From NCBI RefSeq assembly GCF_000234665.1, contig NC_018336.1, positions 1,219,069-1,283,068 of the forward strand: 64,000 bases of DNA, read 5' to 3'. Of the stretch, positions 10,831 to 22,172 are shown piece after piece. Source of the stretch: Leishmania mexicana MHOM/GT/2001/U1103 (lineage: Eukaryota; Euglenozoa; Kinetoplastea; Trypanosomatida; Trypanosomatidae). The notes beneath the pieces were generated by a model. That model saw only the letters and a program-made list of their open reading frames with translations, had not been told where the DNA came from and ran no database searches. Position 1 is the first letter of the stretch. Every line of letters starts with the position of its first letter. Both the position numbers and the translations under genes were made by a program.

Positions 10831-13800
10831 ATGCTACCCACCCCAGTGCAAGCAAAGCATGACGTGAATGCGGCCACGCCTCAGGCGACATTGGTGACGG
10901 CAGGAGCCCCGGCTAGTGTGGCCTCCAATCCGTCTCCCCGCCCTTCAGCGAATGGCAGGCACGCTGCCACGCAGTCTGTCCATACTCGCCCGACAAACGG
11001 CACTGCGCTTCCGGCGATTGCCCCGTCAACGCAGCGCGCGACATCACAGCCGGCCGGGTTCGTTGCGAAGGCGGCGCCGCCGATACCGAAGGCGGACCCA
11101 TCGTTCGTGCCCAAAAAGCCTATCTCTTCTTTCAGTCCAGGCACCTTGGCACGCAGGCAGGTGCCCGGCTCCGGCTACGGAATAGGCTCGGCTATGGGGA
11201 GCTTCGGTGGTGGCGCGATGGTGCCGACGGGCGTCGGCGGTGCACCCAACCCAGCTTATGGGGCATTGTTTATGCAGCCGCTCGGCGGCAGCAGCATGTA
11301 CGGCGGTGGCTCCATGTTCGATGGACTCCCTCCCGGTGCCGCCGACGGCTTCATGTACGGCGGGCAAAACCCAACCATGATGTACAGCTCCGGCTATGGC
11401 ACTTCCACAATGGACCCCTTGGGTGGTCCGATGGGCAGCATGTACGGCATGGGTAGCCTGATGGAGTCCATGGGTGGTGGCAGCTACGGAGTGAGTGGCT
11501 ACAGCGCAGGCGGCTTCGGTGGTAGTCTCTACGGCGGCTCTCTGCTCGGCAACACCGGTAGTCTCTACAGCACAGGGGGCTCCCTCTATGGCAGCAGCGA
11601 CCCAAGGGCAGTGATAGGCAGCATGTACGGCAGTTTTATGGGCTCCATGCTTGGCGGTTTCGGCTCCATCTACCATGTCGACGGTCCCCACACGAGCCTT
11701 GGTGTCGTGCGCACGCAGTCTATTCCAGGCTTCTCCTACACGTTCGGGTCGAACCTGGGCACTACCGCGTACCGCCCCAGCTTCTACGTCGACGCGGCGG
11801 CTTCGCGTAGCGGCAGCATGCGGGATAACACTTTTCGCATCTCCACCTCGATGAAGGCTAGCGAGCACGAGGCGGGGCCGAAGGCGAAGGCCGAGGAGAC
11901 GGCCCGGCAGCACGGCTCCACCGGCGTTGACAAGGATGGGAGAACCATGGAGGAGAAACCCGAGGGCGACACGCCAGGCTCCGCTGCCGTGGAGGCGGCG
12001 AAGCCGGAGTCAATCATGAAGAAACACACGTCAGCGACAGAAGCGCCAAAGCCGCTGACGACGGCGCGCCAGCAGGGCAGCGGCGACGCAGCCGATCAGG
12101 CGGCGATGCTCTCTAGCGATTTTCGTATCCACAACGTGGCTGTGCTGCAGCAGGCCGGCGCCAGAAGTGCGACTGTGACGAAGAAAGACGAAGCATGCGT
12201 GATGAAGGGCAGGTCGTACGCGATGGACGAGGTGGTGGAGTACAAGCCGGCGAGCACGAACGCCGCCGTCGAGTCGCGTCATCTGAACGACCTCATCGAG
12301 CACGTGCTCGCAGGCCACAACAGTGCGATCCTCGTCGCCGACGACGGCAAGGCAGTAGGCGCCGCCAAGGCGGCTGTGGAGACGACCATGACGAAGCTGA
12401 TAGAGGAACTCAGGAAGCCGGCACGCAACAGCTACGCGGGCCTGTCGATGACCATGTGCTGCTTGCCAAGCAACAAGACGGTGTGCGATCTCCTCGTTCA
12501 CGATGCAATGGCGACGCCATTGAAGACGGGCAACTCACCGCTTTTTGGGCCCGCCGTCATGGGTCTCAAGTCGGAGCCCATCGAGAGCGGTGGCCACTTC
12601 GCGGAGCTGTACGACACCGCACTGAGGCGCGGCGATCAGAAGTCGATGGTGGTGTGCACGGTGGTCGTGTTGCAGATGCGGCCGCCCTCGTGCGAAGGCA
12701 AGGGAGAGGTGCTCCTGTCCTCTGTCTTCATCGGCGTCAGCCGCACCGGCCCAAAGGCGTTCCACGACATCATCGACAAGCTTCCTGCCTCTACGCACGA
12801 GATCTTCAGCTACGCGATTGATGGTCCTACAGTGTGCGTGCACGTCGTGTCGGTAAGCCAAGACACGACAGACGCGAAGGTGCTGGAGGAGGCGGCGAAA
12901 GTCGGAGCTGTCCAGAATAGCCCAGTACGCAGCGGCAACGTGCGCCGCTTTATCGACCTCACAGAAAGCCAACTGAAGAGCATGCTGAAGCGCCGCGATG
13001 CGAGCACCGGCTCCGAGAAGGCGGAGCTCGACAACCACGTGAGGCGGCTGAGCGCAGTGCTAAAGGACGCGAAGAGTCTCCTGTCCAACCCCCAGAACAC
13101 GGTACCGCACGTCTACCAAACTGAGGTAGGGTCGAGCATTGAGACGGCGTTGGGAGAGCCGAAGACCCGTGCCGCGCCAGAAGCTGCGGCTGCGGGGGAG
13201 GTGAAGGACAAGCTGACTGCGGCTGCCGACTACAAGCCGCGCAGCACCAACATCGCAGCTCTTGTATTCGCGGATGTGGCTGAGGCGCGCGCGTACTCGG
13301 TAAAGGACACCACCGTGACGGCCAGTGGCCGGCCTTTCTCGGTGGATGAGGTGGTGATGCGCGACGCGGTGAAGTCGACGTCCACAGAGATCAAGACGAC
13401 TGGCCGGGTTCTGAGCTCGTTTCTGAAAGGGTACAACGGGGCCGTCATCGTGGCGGATAGCACGGCGGTGGCTTCTAACGGGATGGAATCGCCGACAATG
13501 AGTTTCCTCTTCACGGCCGTCGCCGGTGCCTTCGAGAAGAGAGGCTGCAAGGGGGTGCGCGTCTCCATCGCGCTCTTACGGGAGTCCGGTTTGGCGTGCG
13601 ACTTGAGCGACACCGCCGCAGGGCTGAAACCGATCGAGGTGTCATCGTCTCCGCTGTTTGGTCCGATCCTGCAAAACGCTGCGCTGCACCGCATTCGCGC
13701 GCAGGAGGATCTGCGGAAGTTAGTAGACAAGGCGCGGGAGCAGGTGAAGCCGCTGTGGAACGCGCAGAGTGCGGTGCACATCACAGTGCTGCATTGCTTC

Positions 13801-16620
13801 GCGGAGGGTGACGATGTGCACGTGTCGTCGCTGCTCTTCTCTTTCTCATCGTCCACGTGCAAACTGTACGAGCAGCTGCTGCGGCAGCAGAGCCACAGCA
13901 TGCACGACTTGTTTCGCTACGCCTTTGGCGGTGCCGCCACGACGGTGTTCATCGTCTCAGTGGGCAAGGAGGACCAGGTAACTGATGTCGTGGCGTCCCT
14001 CGGCACACAGCACTCGGCGAGTGTCGTGCGCAACCGCTCGCCACGGCAGGGCAGCATCAGGAACTTTATCGCATACACAAAGGCCTCGCTCGACAAGCGC
14101 CGTGAGCGGCTGGCGACTCTTTCGGACGACTCGACAGAGAAGGCGGCCATGATCAAGGTCATGGCTCCGATGGAGCGCATGCTGAGCGACCACGAGAAGG
14201 TAATGGCGGACCCTGCCAGCAACTTCCCGCAGGCTTACCTCCCAGAGAACGGCGGCAACAAAGAGACCAACAGCGAGGCACCGGCTGCGGCCGGCGCGGC
14301 GAGGCAGGAAGGCGATCGGTGTCTGACTGGCAACGGGAACCGCGATTTGGCGCGCGTCCAGCAGCCGCGGCAGTCACCTCAGATGCCGGCCGCCGGCACC
14401 ACTCCTCGCCCACAGCCAGAGGAGCCGATCGCCGGCTTCACGGAGCCGCGCGTGGTGGCCTTCGTGGGGCGCGACGTGGCGGAGGATGCGAAGCAGCTTT
14501 CTCTCGGCAGCAAAGACTACACGCTTGATGAGCTGGTGAACCGCATGAGGTGCTCCCGCGGCACCACCACGGGGCTGTCGGTCAAGATAGCTGAGATCGA
14601 GTCGCGCTTTGCTGCGGTGCACAATTGCTCCCTCATCTCCGCCAGCTCGGTGACGGATGCCCTCTCGACCGAAGAGCCGGTGTGGATGTACTTCCAAAAG
14701 TGCCTCAACAACGCCCTCGCCACTGGCAAGCCTGGCGAAGAGATGTGTGTCGACCTCTCCTTCGCGGTCGTGTCGGCAGACGAGCTTTTGACGGACCTGC
14801 TGTCGGATGACACGACGGCGGAGACTAAGCAGCTCGAGATTGTGTCGTCACCTATCTACGGCCCACGCATCCACAATACCCGCTCGGTCGCGGTGCGCAG
14901 CGCGGACGAGGTGGCAAAGTTGATGGAAACGGTTCACCTTCGCGCAGAGAGTCACCTCGGCGCGATCCGCACCGGCGACCTGATGGTGGTCGGCACGGCG
15001 CTGTTGCGCCGCCGGACGAACGAGGGCGATGTCCTCGTGGCGTCGCTGATGGGTACGCTCACAGGACCGTCGGTGAAGGCGTACAAAGAGGCAACGGAGA
15101 AGGCGCCAGTGGCGCGGCGCGCGCTGCTGAGTAGCGCCTATGGCGGTCCCAGCGCCACCGTCACATTACTGAATATCGGCGCTGAGGATGAGTCGGCGCA
15201 GGGCATGTTGTCCACTGCCATTGCGATTAGCAAAAACCAGCGCAACCTCGTCAGCCGCTCCGGTGGCGTCCAGGCATTTGTGCGATTCACCGAGGGCACC
15301 ATGAAGCGCGAGCAGGCACGCGCTGCGGCTGCGTCGGGGGAAACGAAGGAGCTGCACCTGCAAAAGATGAATCGCCTGCAGCCCGTCATTGAGGACCACA
15401 AGAAGCTGTTGCAAGACTTCACGGCTCCCATCCCTGCTTACCCGCTCACAAGAACAAGCAGCAGCGACACCCCAAAGGCGGAGAAGAAGGGTGCCGCGGT
15501 CCCCGGCATGTCGCCTGCCAGCGCCGCCATCTCCAGTGGGTCGAGGAAGACACCGCAGTCTACCAAGGTTCCGACACCGGGCAGCGCCACCAAGAAGGAG
15601 CCGGTGGGGCCCAACCGCATCCAGACTGTCGTCGTTGTCACGCCGAATCGAAAGACACCATCCTCGACGACCGTGGTGCCGGTGAGGCGGGCAGACGAGA
15701 CGCACATTACGATACAGATCGCTGACGAGCAGCGCACCGTCGAGTGCGATGAGGCGGTGAATCGCCTCGACCACTCCTCCGCCGTGCGCTCCGACAAGCT
15801 GAGCGCCGTGGCCCAGCATTTCGTCGGCGGCTTTAACACCGCCATCCTCTGCTGTGACGTAGGAGGGTCCAGTGCTGGGCCTACCGCCTGCGCCAAGACG
15901 GTGCACCACGCTATCGAGGCGAAGCCGGAGAACTCGGAGCTCTACATGTCCATCACCGCCGTCAAGGATGACAGAAACGCCAAGGACCTGCTAGCGCCGA
16001 GCGGCAGCAGGTGCTACACCCCTTTGAAGGTGAGCAACTCCCTCATCTTCGGCCCGTGGGTTCACGGAGCGACCATGGCGCGCCTTGCCAGCGTAGCCCA
16101 GTTTGACGATGCCTTCAGCGCCGCGTACGCGGAGGCCGCAAAGGACGGGGCCGTGTGTGTTGTGAGTCTCGTCCTAAAGACAATAGAGAAGAAGGACGTC
16201 ATTGTGAACAGTTTGTTCATGTATCTGAGCACGCAACTCAACGCGCATGCGGCGGCGGTGAACGCGCCGCTCAAGACCGATCGCAGGCTTTATCAGTACG
16301 CCGTGCACGGCAGCTGCTTCAGTGTCGGCCTCCTTGGCCTACCGGACAAGGTAGACAAAGAGGGGATCGCGGAATGTCTTGAAGTGTATGCGAGGATGCG
16401 AACTATCGAGAACCGCCCCATGCGCAGTGGCAGCGTGCGGCGTTTTCTCGCCTACTCTATCAAGGCCGCGGTAGACGTGAAGTCCCGCGCGGAGCGCGTC
16501 ACGGACGAGCTGCAGCGCGCGATGTACAAGCAGCGACTCGCTTCGCTGGAGAAGATGGTCGACGACGCGCGTGCGCTGATCGAGTCGCCAGAGGGTCGCA
16601 TCCCCAACACGTACATGTAA
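10831..16620 (+). CDS. gene 2: SMYG-repeat protein with four pseudo-kinesin domains
   Basis: Protein of 1929 aa, the largest of the family. It has an Ala/Pro/Ser-rich N-terminus (1-110), a Gly/Ser/Tyr/Met repeat block (about 112-287) and a charged Lys/Glu/Ala linker to about 425. Four motor-like domains follow: A at about 430-764 ('GHNSAILVADDGKA'), B1 at about 804-1137 ('GYNGAVIVADSTAV', where GYNG is the usual kinesin residue string before the P-loop), B2 at about 1204-1539 ('VHNCSLISASSVTD') and C at about 1595-1929 ('GFNTAILCCDVGGS'). The 'SPLFGP' segment is present as SPLFGP, SPLFGP, SPIYGP and NSLIFGP. The kinesin-like final helix shows as 'LFRYAFGGAATTVF' in B1. No catalytic P-loop or switch motif is seen in any copy. 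The layout equals gene 1 and gene 4 plus one extra B domain. Function is unknown; a microtubule-binding scaffold is inferred. Confidence 0.93.
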   Translation: MLPTPVQAKHDVNAATPQATLVTAGAPASVASNPSPRPSANGRHAATQSVHTRPTNGTALPAIAPSTQRATSQPAGFVAKAAPPIPKADPSFVPKKPISSFSPGTLARRQVPGSGYGIGSAMGSFGGGAMVPTGVGGAPNPAYGALFMQPLGGSSMYGGGSMFDGLPPGAADGFMYGGQNPTMMYSSGYGTSTMDPLGGPMGSMYGMGSLMESMGGGSYGVSGYSAGGFGGSLYGGSLLGNTGSLYSTGGSLYGSSDPRAVIGSMYGSFMGSMLGGFGSIYHVDGPHTSLGVVRTQSIPGFSYTFGSNLGTTAYRPSFYVDAAASRSGSMRDNTFRISTSMKASEHEAGPKAKAEETARQHGSTGVDKDGRTMEEKPEGDTPGSAAVEAAKPESIMKKHTSATEAPKPLTTARQQGSGDAADQAAMLSSDFRIHNVAVLQQAGARSATVTKKDEACVMKGRSYAMDEVVEYKPASTNAAVESRHLNDLIEHVLAGHNSAILVADDGKAVGAAKAAVETTMTKLIEELRKPARNSYAGLSMTMCCLPSNKTVCDLLVHDAMATPLKTGNSPLFGPAVMGLKSEPIESGGHFAELYDTALRRGDQKSMVVCTVVVLQMRPPSCEGKGEVLLSSVFIGVSRTGPKAFHDIIDKLPASTHEIFSYAIDGPTVCVHVVSVSQDTTDAKVLEEAAKVGAVQNSPVRSGNVRRFIDLTESQLKSMLKRRDASTGSEKAELDNHVRRLSAVLKDAKSLLSNPQNTVPHVYQTEVGSSIETALGEPKTRAAPEAAAAGEVKDKLTAAADYKPRSTNIAALVFADVAEARAYSVKDTTVTASGRPFSVDEVVMRDAVKSTSTEIKTTGRVLSSFLKGYNGAVIVADSTAVASNGMESPTMSFLFTAVAGAFEKRGCKGVRVSIALLRESGLACDLSDTAAGLKPIEVSSSPLFGPILQNAALHRIRAQEDLRKLVDKAREQVKPLWNAQSAVHITVLHCFAEGDDVHVSSLLFSFSSSTCKLYEQLLRQQSHSMHDLFRYAFGGAATTVFIVSVGKEDQVTDVVASLGTQHSASVVRNRSPRQGSIRNFIAYTKASLDKRRERLATLSDDSTEKAAMIKVMAPMERMLSDHEKVMADPASNFPQAYLPENGGNKETNSEAPAAAGAARQEGDRCLTGNGNRDLARVQQPRQSPQMPAAGTTPRPQPEEPIAGFTEPRVVAFVGRDVAEDAKQLSLGSKDYTLDELVNRMRCSRGTTTGLSVKIAEIESRFAAVHNCSLISASSVTDALSTEEPVWMYFQKCLNNALATGKPGEEMCVDLSFAVVSADELLTDLLSDDTTAETKQLEIVSSPIYGPRIHNTRSVAVRSADEVAKLMETVHLRAESHLGAIRTGDLMVVGTALLRRRTNEGDVLVASLMGTLTGPSVKAYKEATEKAPVARRALLSSAYGGPSATVTLLNIGAEDESAQGMLSTAIAISKNQRNLVSRSGGVQAFVRFTEGTMKREQARAAAASGETKELHLQKMNRLQPVIEDHKKLLQDFTAPIPAYPLTRTSSSDTPKAEKKGAAVPGMSPASAAISSGSRKTPQSTKVPTPGSATKKEPVGPNRIQTVVVVTPNRKTPSSTTVVPVRRADETHITIQIADEQRTVECDEAVNRLDHSSAVRSDKLSAVAQHFVGGFNTAILCCDVGGSSAGPTACAKTVHHAIEAKPENSELYMSITAVKDDRNAKDLLAPSGSRCYTPLKVSNSLIFGPWVHGATMARLASVAQFDDAFSAAYAEAAKDGAVCVVSLVLKTIEKKDVIVNSLFMYLSTQLNAHAAAVNAPLKTDRRLYQYAVHGSCFSVGLLGLPDKVDKEGIAECLEVYARMRTIENRPMRSGSVRRFLAYSIKAAVDVKSRAERVTDELQRAMYKQRLASLEKMVDDARALIESPEGRIPNTYM
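11164..11690 (+). repeat. SMYG repeat block of gene 2
   Basis: Imperfect Gly/Ser/Met/Tyr units such as 'MGSMYGMGSLMESMGG' and 'GGSLYGGSLLGNTGSLY'. It is the most diverged of the repeat blocks, with SLYG replacing SMYG in its second half. Confidence 0.8.
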
Positions 16621-18357
16621 CCTAAACCTCCTCCCCGCCGACACGGAAAAGGGAAGGAACATTCGTACATAGCATTGCGCGGACAAAGCTCGGAAAACAA
16701 GGCAAAAAAGCGAAAGGCAGGCGGCAACGGTAGAAAGGTGAATGCGCACACAGGTGGACATGAGTGGCCTGAGAATCCTGTTGCGCCTCATCGCTCTGTC
16801 TTCGCTTTTTCTCCTCCTGTTTTTTCCCTCGTGCTCTAGCGGGCTTATCTTCTGTTTTGTGCCTCTACGCCTTTTTCATCTTCCCAGGTGAACACTGTCT
16901 CTCTCCCCTTGACGTACGTCTGCGCCTCCTTTCACCGGGGTTGTTGTTTTTGGGAAGTGGATGTTGATGAGTTGCGATGATCCCCGTTGTTGCGTTCGAG
17001 CGGGTGGGCTTTAGTAATTTTTTTGTTTTTGTGGGTGGGTGGGTAGGAGGGAGAGGCTCTCTCGTTTCTACCTCGTCGCCGTTTTTCTTTCCGTTCAGCT
17101 CTTTGGTTCCATCCGTGTGCTCTGTGCACTGACCTCGGCGCCAGCCATGCTCTCAGCGGGTTTACAGGAGTCTCTCCTGGTTTACGTGCACACCGCCTGT
17201 GTGATGACGAGTACAACATCTCGCTCACCTCTTTCTTTTTTTTCACCAGATCTTTTTGTGTGTGGATTTATCTGTCTGTATGTGCACATATTTATTTATC
17301 TGCTTTCGATAACGTCTGTCTGGTGCTTCCGTTGTTGCTGCGATTTTGGGCGCTGTCAATGTTTCAGACGTCGCACCACTGCCCCCCCCCCATCCATCAC
17401 CTCTCGGACCCTGGTGAGCCCCCCATCTTGTTCTGTTTCTCGTTTGCTCCTGCGTTGGCATGTTTTCGTTGTGTTCATGTATCCATCGACGCCGCTGCTC
17501 CTGCCCCCCCAGACACACAAGTGCTCTTGTTATTCGTGTGTGTACACTTTTCTGCCAAAGTGTCGACGTCATCGCTTACTTTGCCTCTGTGTCGCTCTTC
17601 TTTCTCTCTTGTGCCTGTATGTGTGTGTGCTTGAGGATATCTTTGTTGTTGCTCTTCCCACTCTCCTCTTGGGCGTGCATGAGTAGACTCGATTTTTTTT
17701 GTGTAGGGGAGGGGGATGGAGGAGGGAGGGGCGCGTTTTTATGCGCGTGCGCGGAACCTACCGACTCTCTCTCCGTCCTCGAGCCCATTCTACCCAAGGA
17801 TACGTGCACGTATATGTGTGTATGGTGCATCTGTGCCTTTCTCTCCCTATCCCGTTTCGGTTTCTCGTGTTTTCTGTGTTGAGCCCTGAGTAAAGAGGGC
17901 CGTGAGGCGGGCACAAAGGTGTGTGTGACGAGGGAGAGGAGGGGTAGGGGTGGGGTGGTGATACGATACGGTTTTCATTTAGCGTCTCTGCAGGCACACC
18001 ACGTAACGGGATGGGTAGCGGATGGCGCACTCGGCTTCCCATCACCGCTTTGGCGTTGCACGAGGGGGTGACGGAGATAGCGACCGGGGGCAGTAGCAAC
18101 ACAAGAGCGAAAGCGAGGGCGTCGGCGAGGAGTGAGACGTGCGTGCGTGGGTGCATGGGTGTGTGTGTCTGTCGGGGGAGGAGCGTCCGCATCGTTTTTT
18201 AATTTATTTACTCCTGCCTTGTATATTGCTTCTCTCTGTCCCCTGCCCTCCTCTCTGCTACAGGTGAGGCGTTAAAAGCGCCGTTGCGGGTGATTATGAC
18301 TCATTTCTCGCTCATGTGTGTCTGACACGGTGCCATGCCTGCGCGAGCAGGCACACA

Positions 18358-18381
18358 CACATATATACATATATATATGTG
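18358..18381. repeat. TA-rich stem-loop
   Basis: Inverted repeat with 10-bp arms (cacatatata / tatatatgtg) around a 4-base loop, in the 3' flank of gene 2. Similar CA-TA-TG hairpins recur in other spacers of this window. Confidence 0.6.
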
Positions 18382-21300
18382 AATACCGTTTTTTCCCTTT
18401 TTTGTTCCGTGTGTGCTTTGTGTTTTGTGCCGCTGTGGCCTCTCTCTCTCTGCGTACATTTTTTTCTCGTTTTCTTGTTGCCATCCTCTCCTCTACTCGT
18501 CTGCTTCTGGACTTTTTTCACCGCCGTTGCCAGTTACTCGGAGCGAGGCGGGAGGAGGGAAGAATGTAGGGGATGGAGGGGAGGGGCATAGCTCGTTGTT
18601 TCGTTGTGTCTGTGTGTGCGTGTCTTGTTGGTCTGTATCTGTACGACCCCCTGCTCGAGGATGGAAGCGAGTCTCTTTTCAGGTCTCCCCGTTGCTCCAT
18701 GTGAGTGACTCTGACTGTTTCTCGTTACTGACTTTCTGGATAGTTCTGCCTCTCTCTTGCCTTGTGAGGTTTCAGATCCAGAGCGGATGGCGAGAGGAGG
18801 CCTGAGGGAGGGGAAGGGAAGGCATTCAGTGCGGATCAATGCACCCAGGTACCCACACAAAGGCGCACACACGGAAAGAGAAAGCGGGGGAGAGGACTGA
18901 AACAAAAGATGTGCATGCTACAGGGAAGGAAACATACAGATGAGAGCGGATTGCCCGTTCGCCTACCCTACCCTTTTCCTTCCCAGTGCAGAAGGAGCGG
19001 GAGGTGCACTCATCCTGCTGGCGTGCCGTCCTGCTCTGACTTTATCTGTGCATATTCTTTTCCAAAGGTTTCTGTGCCTTAGATGTTTTTCGTTTTTTTT
19101 TCACTAGAGATGGAGTTGATGGCGCGCTGCTGACGCTTTTTCGGTGATATCGGCCTTTTTTTTCATCCTCAATTGTACGCTTTCATTGTTTGATTCTGTC
19201 TCAGATACTTCTGTCGGTGTGAGAGCGTGTGCATAGGCGAGTGCATTGTTTCTTGACGCTCGCCCTCCTCCTCGGCACCTCGCCCCGTCCTCGGCTATCC
19301 CCAATGCTCGTCTTGCGTTGTCCTCCCCCTCTCTCTCTCCCCAAATGCGTGGACTGCGTTGCTTGTTCTTTTACTTCTGTTTGTGTCTCATGTGCCACAG
19401 TAGATTTTCTTATGGCTTTTCGTTTTTATTTTTTATTCACTCCCTCTCTTTTTTAGGTCTGTGATAGCCTGCTCACTGCCCCGCTGTCGCTGATGTCGAT
19501 GGCTTGTGTCTCTGCGTCTGTATGTGGTCATCGTTTCTTTCGTTGATGCTCCCTTCTTTTCACCCCTTCGTCTTGCTCTCTGTTTTGCATTTTTTCGTCG
19601 GCCTCGTTCTGGTTGTCTTCTTCCGAGCCGGCCGGCCTATGACAGGTGAAACGCTTGCTTCACTTGCGCATCCCCTCCTCCCTCTCTCCCTCCCTCCCTC
19701 CCTCCTATACGCACGTGCTTTAACAACGCAACGAGATACACGCACAGAGTCGTCTACAGACCGGTGTGTGTGTGTGTGTCTGTGTGCTCTGTTTTCCTTT
19801 GCAGTTGATGTGGTTGCTCGGCGATGGAGCCGATCCCCTCCTCCTTTTCATCATCTTTCTCATTGCCGTCTCTGCGCCGTATCTCTCTTGCGTTCTTGTC
19901 TTTGCACCTTGCTGTCTTCTTCGTGTGCGTGTGCGTGCGTGTGTATGTGTAGTGACTTGCGACTGTATGCTGTTCCTCTTCTTGTTTTCCTGTCTTCGTT
20001 TCTTCGATATCCCCATCCCCCTTCGTGCTCTTTATACATTCTTTTACTTTTGGAGCCTCCAAATGCACGCGACGGTGCTGAGTCGTCGGGTGCGCATGCG
20101 GCGTGTGTACGTGCGAGCGAAACACAACGCGTGCAGGGGTTGCGTATGCATGGGACTCCTTCACCCCTTCCCCCCACCCCCACCCCCACCCCCTGCTCTC
20201 ATTACCTATTTTAAACGAAAAAAAAGCATATTTTCTCCATTTCTCCCTTTGGGTCATCTCACTCGCCTTCGCTCTTTCTTACTACGCGGCAACGCTCACT
20301 CACTCTCTGTCTCTCTGTTTCGTTGTCCTCCATCAGCATCGCTTTTTTCTCGTGCTTTTCCCTATGAGTCTTGGGCGCACTGTCACGTGCTTTCCTTGCT
20401 GTTGTTGTTGTTGTTGGGGGGAGGCGGTGCCGTTGTATGTATGCGCATTCGGTTCCGCCCGTGAAGAGGTGTGCTTTGTTATGTGTAAAAAGTGAGACTT
20501 GGTTTCCGCTCATTTCTTTTCTGTCGCCTCCGTCTGCGTCTTTCTGCGTGTTCTCGTTCCTCTCCAGCTGTTGTGGTTCACGCGCCTTTTTCAAGATGTG
20601 TTTGTGTGTGTGTGCGCGTGTGTGCATCCGCGTCCGAGCATGGCGGTGATGTGAATAGAGGTGTTTCTTCGTCTCTCTTCTCGACGTCAGTGCGGCCAGA
20701 CTCACTCGCGCACACCATCGCCCACACTCATACCCGGGTACCCACATCATCTCAGCACTTGTTTCTGTTTCTTGTTTCGCTCTCGTGTGGATGCCTTTGC
20801 GTGTATTTTCCTTTTCATTGCTTGTGTGTATCCCTCTCACTCTTCTCTCCGTTTCTGCATACCGTTGTCGTAGACTTGGATGATGGAAATCAAGCAACGA
20901 AGTCGACGATAAACATGTAAAACAAGACAAGGAAGCTGCAGTGCATGCTGGTGACGGCAGCGAACCTCCAAGACGGATGAACCGGAGGACACACCACCTA
21001 CGCTCCATCTCTTGTTGCAACGGCGGACTACATCCCTGGAGACTAAAAGGATGAAGAGGTGGTGGGTGGGCGGTGAAGCTCCACAAGACTCTTGTCAACG
21101 TTTGGAGAGACACGCGTGCGCTGTCGAGGCGAGCTTTCAAACGTAACGCCGTATGCTTCTGTGTGCGGATCCCTTCCCCTTTTCCTCGCGCTTCAACGGC
21201 GGGTTGCAGCTGGAGGTTGAGACCCACAGCATGCTCTGAGGGTCGGCCTACTGGTCTCCTGCTCCCGTTGTTGGCCAGCTGGAGTATCATTTCATGCTGG

Positions 21301-21984
21301 TGGGCTCCTATGAAGGTACGAGTTGCAAGCCTACTCACTATCCTTGGATGCTTACCATCTCTCTCACTCCTCTCCTTCCCTTTTCCTTTCCTTCTCTCTT
21401 GCCATCGCCCAGTCTATCCTGCCTTTTGCGGCGTTCGCTTTCTGATTTGGCATGCCGCATTCCCTTTTCCATCCCATCCTCTTGCCCCATCTTCATTAGT
21501 TGACGCGCTGCTAACGAGATAGCAGCACGGTATTGACGCCATCTATCCATCCAGTATCTCTTCTCCTTGTGCACAAATACCCGATTCCACTCGTTTCACG
21601 CCCCCCACCCCAACGTTCCCGCCCTGTCAACCCTCTCCTCACCTCCTACGTCTCTCTCTCCTGATTGCGTGCCTTCAGAGCCCGTCTGTATTGTTGTTTT
21701 CGTAGTGCGTGTGTGCGCGTGTACTGTTGCTTTCCTTCATTTCCTTACGCGGACTGCCTTCTTTCTCCTCCACAGCCTCTTCGCACGTGCGTGTGGGTGA
21801 GATCGCGGTTGCATAAATATCACTCTACTTCCCTGTGTGTGTGTACACCAGCTCCCCTTCTCCCCTTCCTTCTCCCTTCTGCGACCCCGTGTGTGTATGC
21901 GTGTGTGTGTGCGCCACACCTCATCGTTATTGGGCTGCCCTTCTCTCCTCTCCTCGTGTTTTTGTCTTCCGACTTGCGTGTGCC

Positions 21985-22050
21985 CCTTCCTCTCCTCTTC
22001 CTACATCTTCGTCTGCTTCCGGTTTCGCTGGAGTCTTCCTGACTCCCCAG
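21985..22050 (+). promoter_or_regulatory. candidate trans-splice acceptor of gene 3
   Basis: A CT tract at 21983-22031 is followed by AG at 22032-22033, then a CAG ending at 22050. Either would give a 5' UTR of 120-140 bases before the ATG at 22173. Confidence 0.4.
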
Positions 22051-22172
22051 CACGCACATACACGCCTACCGCTCGCGAAGGCACGCAAAACAGAAGCTGC
22101 ATCAAAGTTTGCTTGCCGAGTTCACAGATACTGACACGGACACGGACACAGACACACAGTCACTCTCCAGCC

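Larger units (their letters stand above)
16621..22172. other. 5.5-kb spacer between genes 2 and 3
   Basis: No convincing gene. It is CT/TG-rich with an inverted repeat at 18358-18381, (CTCC)n near 19685-19706 and a GTT run near 20400-20417. A purine-rich, more complex patch lies at about 20876-21140; it breaks the CT bias but has no recognisable coding or retroposon signature. The part after about 22050 is the probable 5' UTR of gene 3 and contains a short GACACG/GACACA array at 22133-22158. Confidence 0.65.

Noticed and set aside
20259..21338. 359-codon antisense frame in the gene 2-3 spacer
   Set aside because: Low-complexity Arg/Glu/Thr/His reading of CT- and TG-rich DNA with no family likeness, and no splice-acceptor tract on that strand.
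21837..22172. Upstream extension of gene 3
   Set aside because: Starts at GTG and reads as CT/TG microsatellite; protein character changes sharply at the ATG at 22173.
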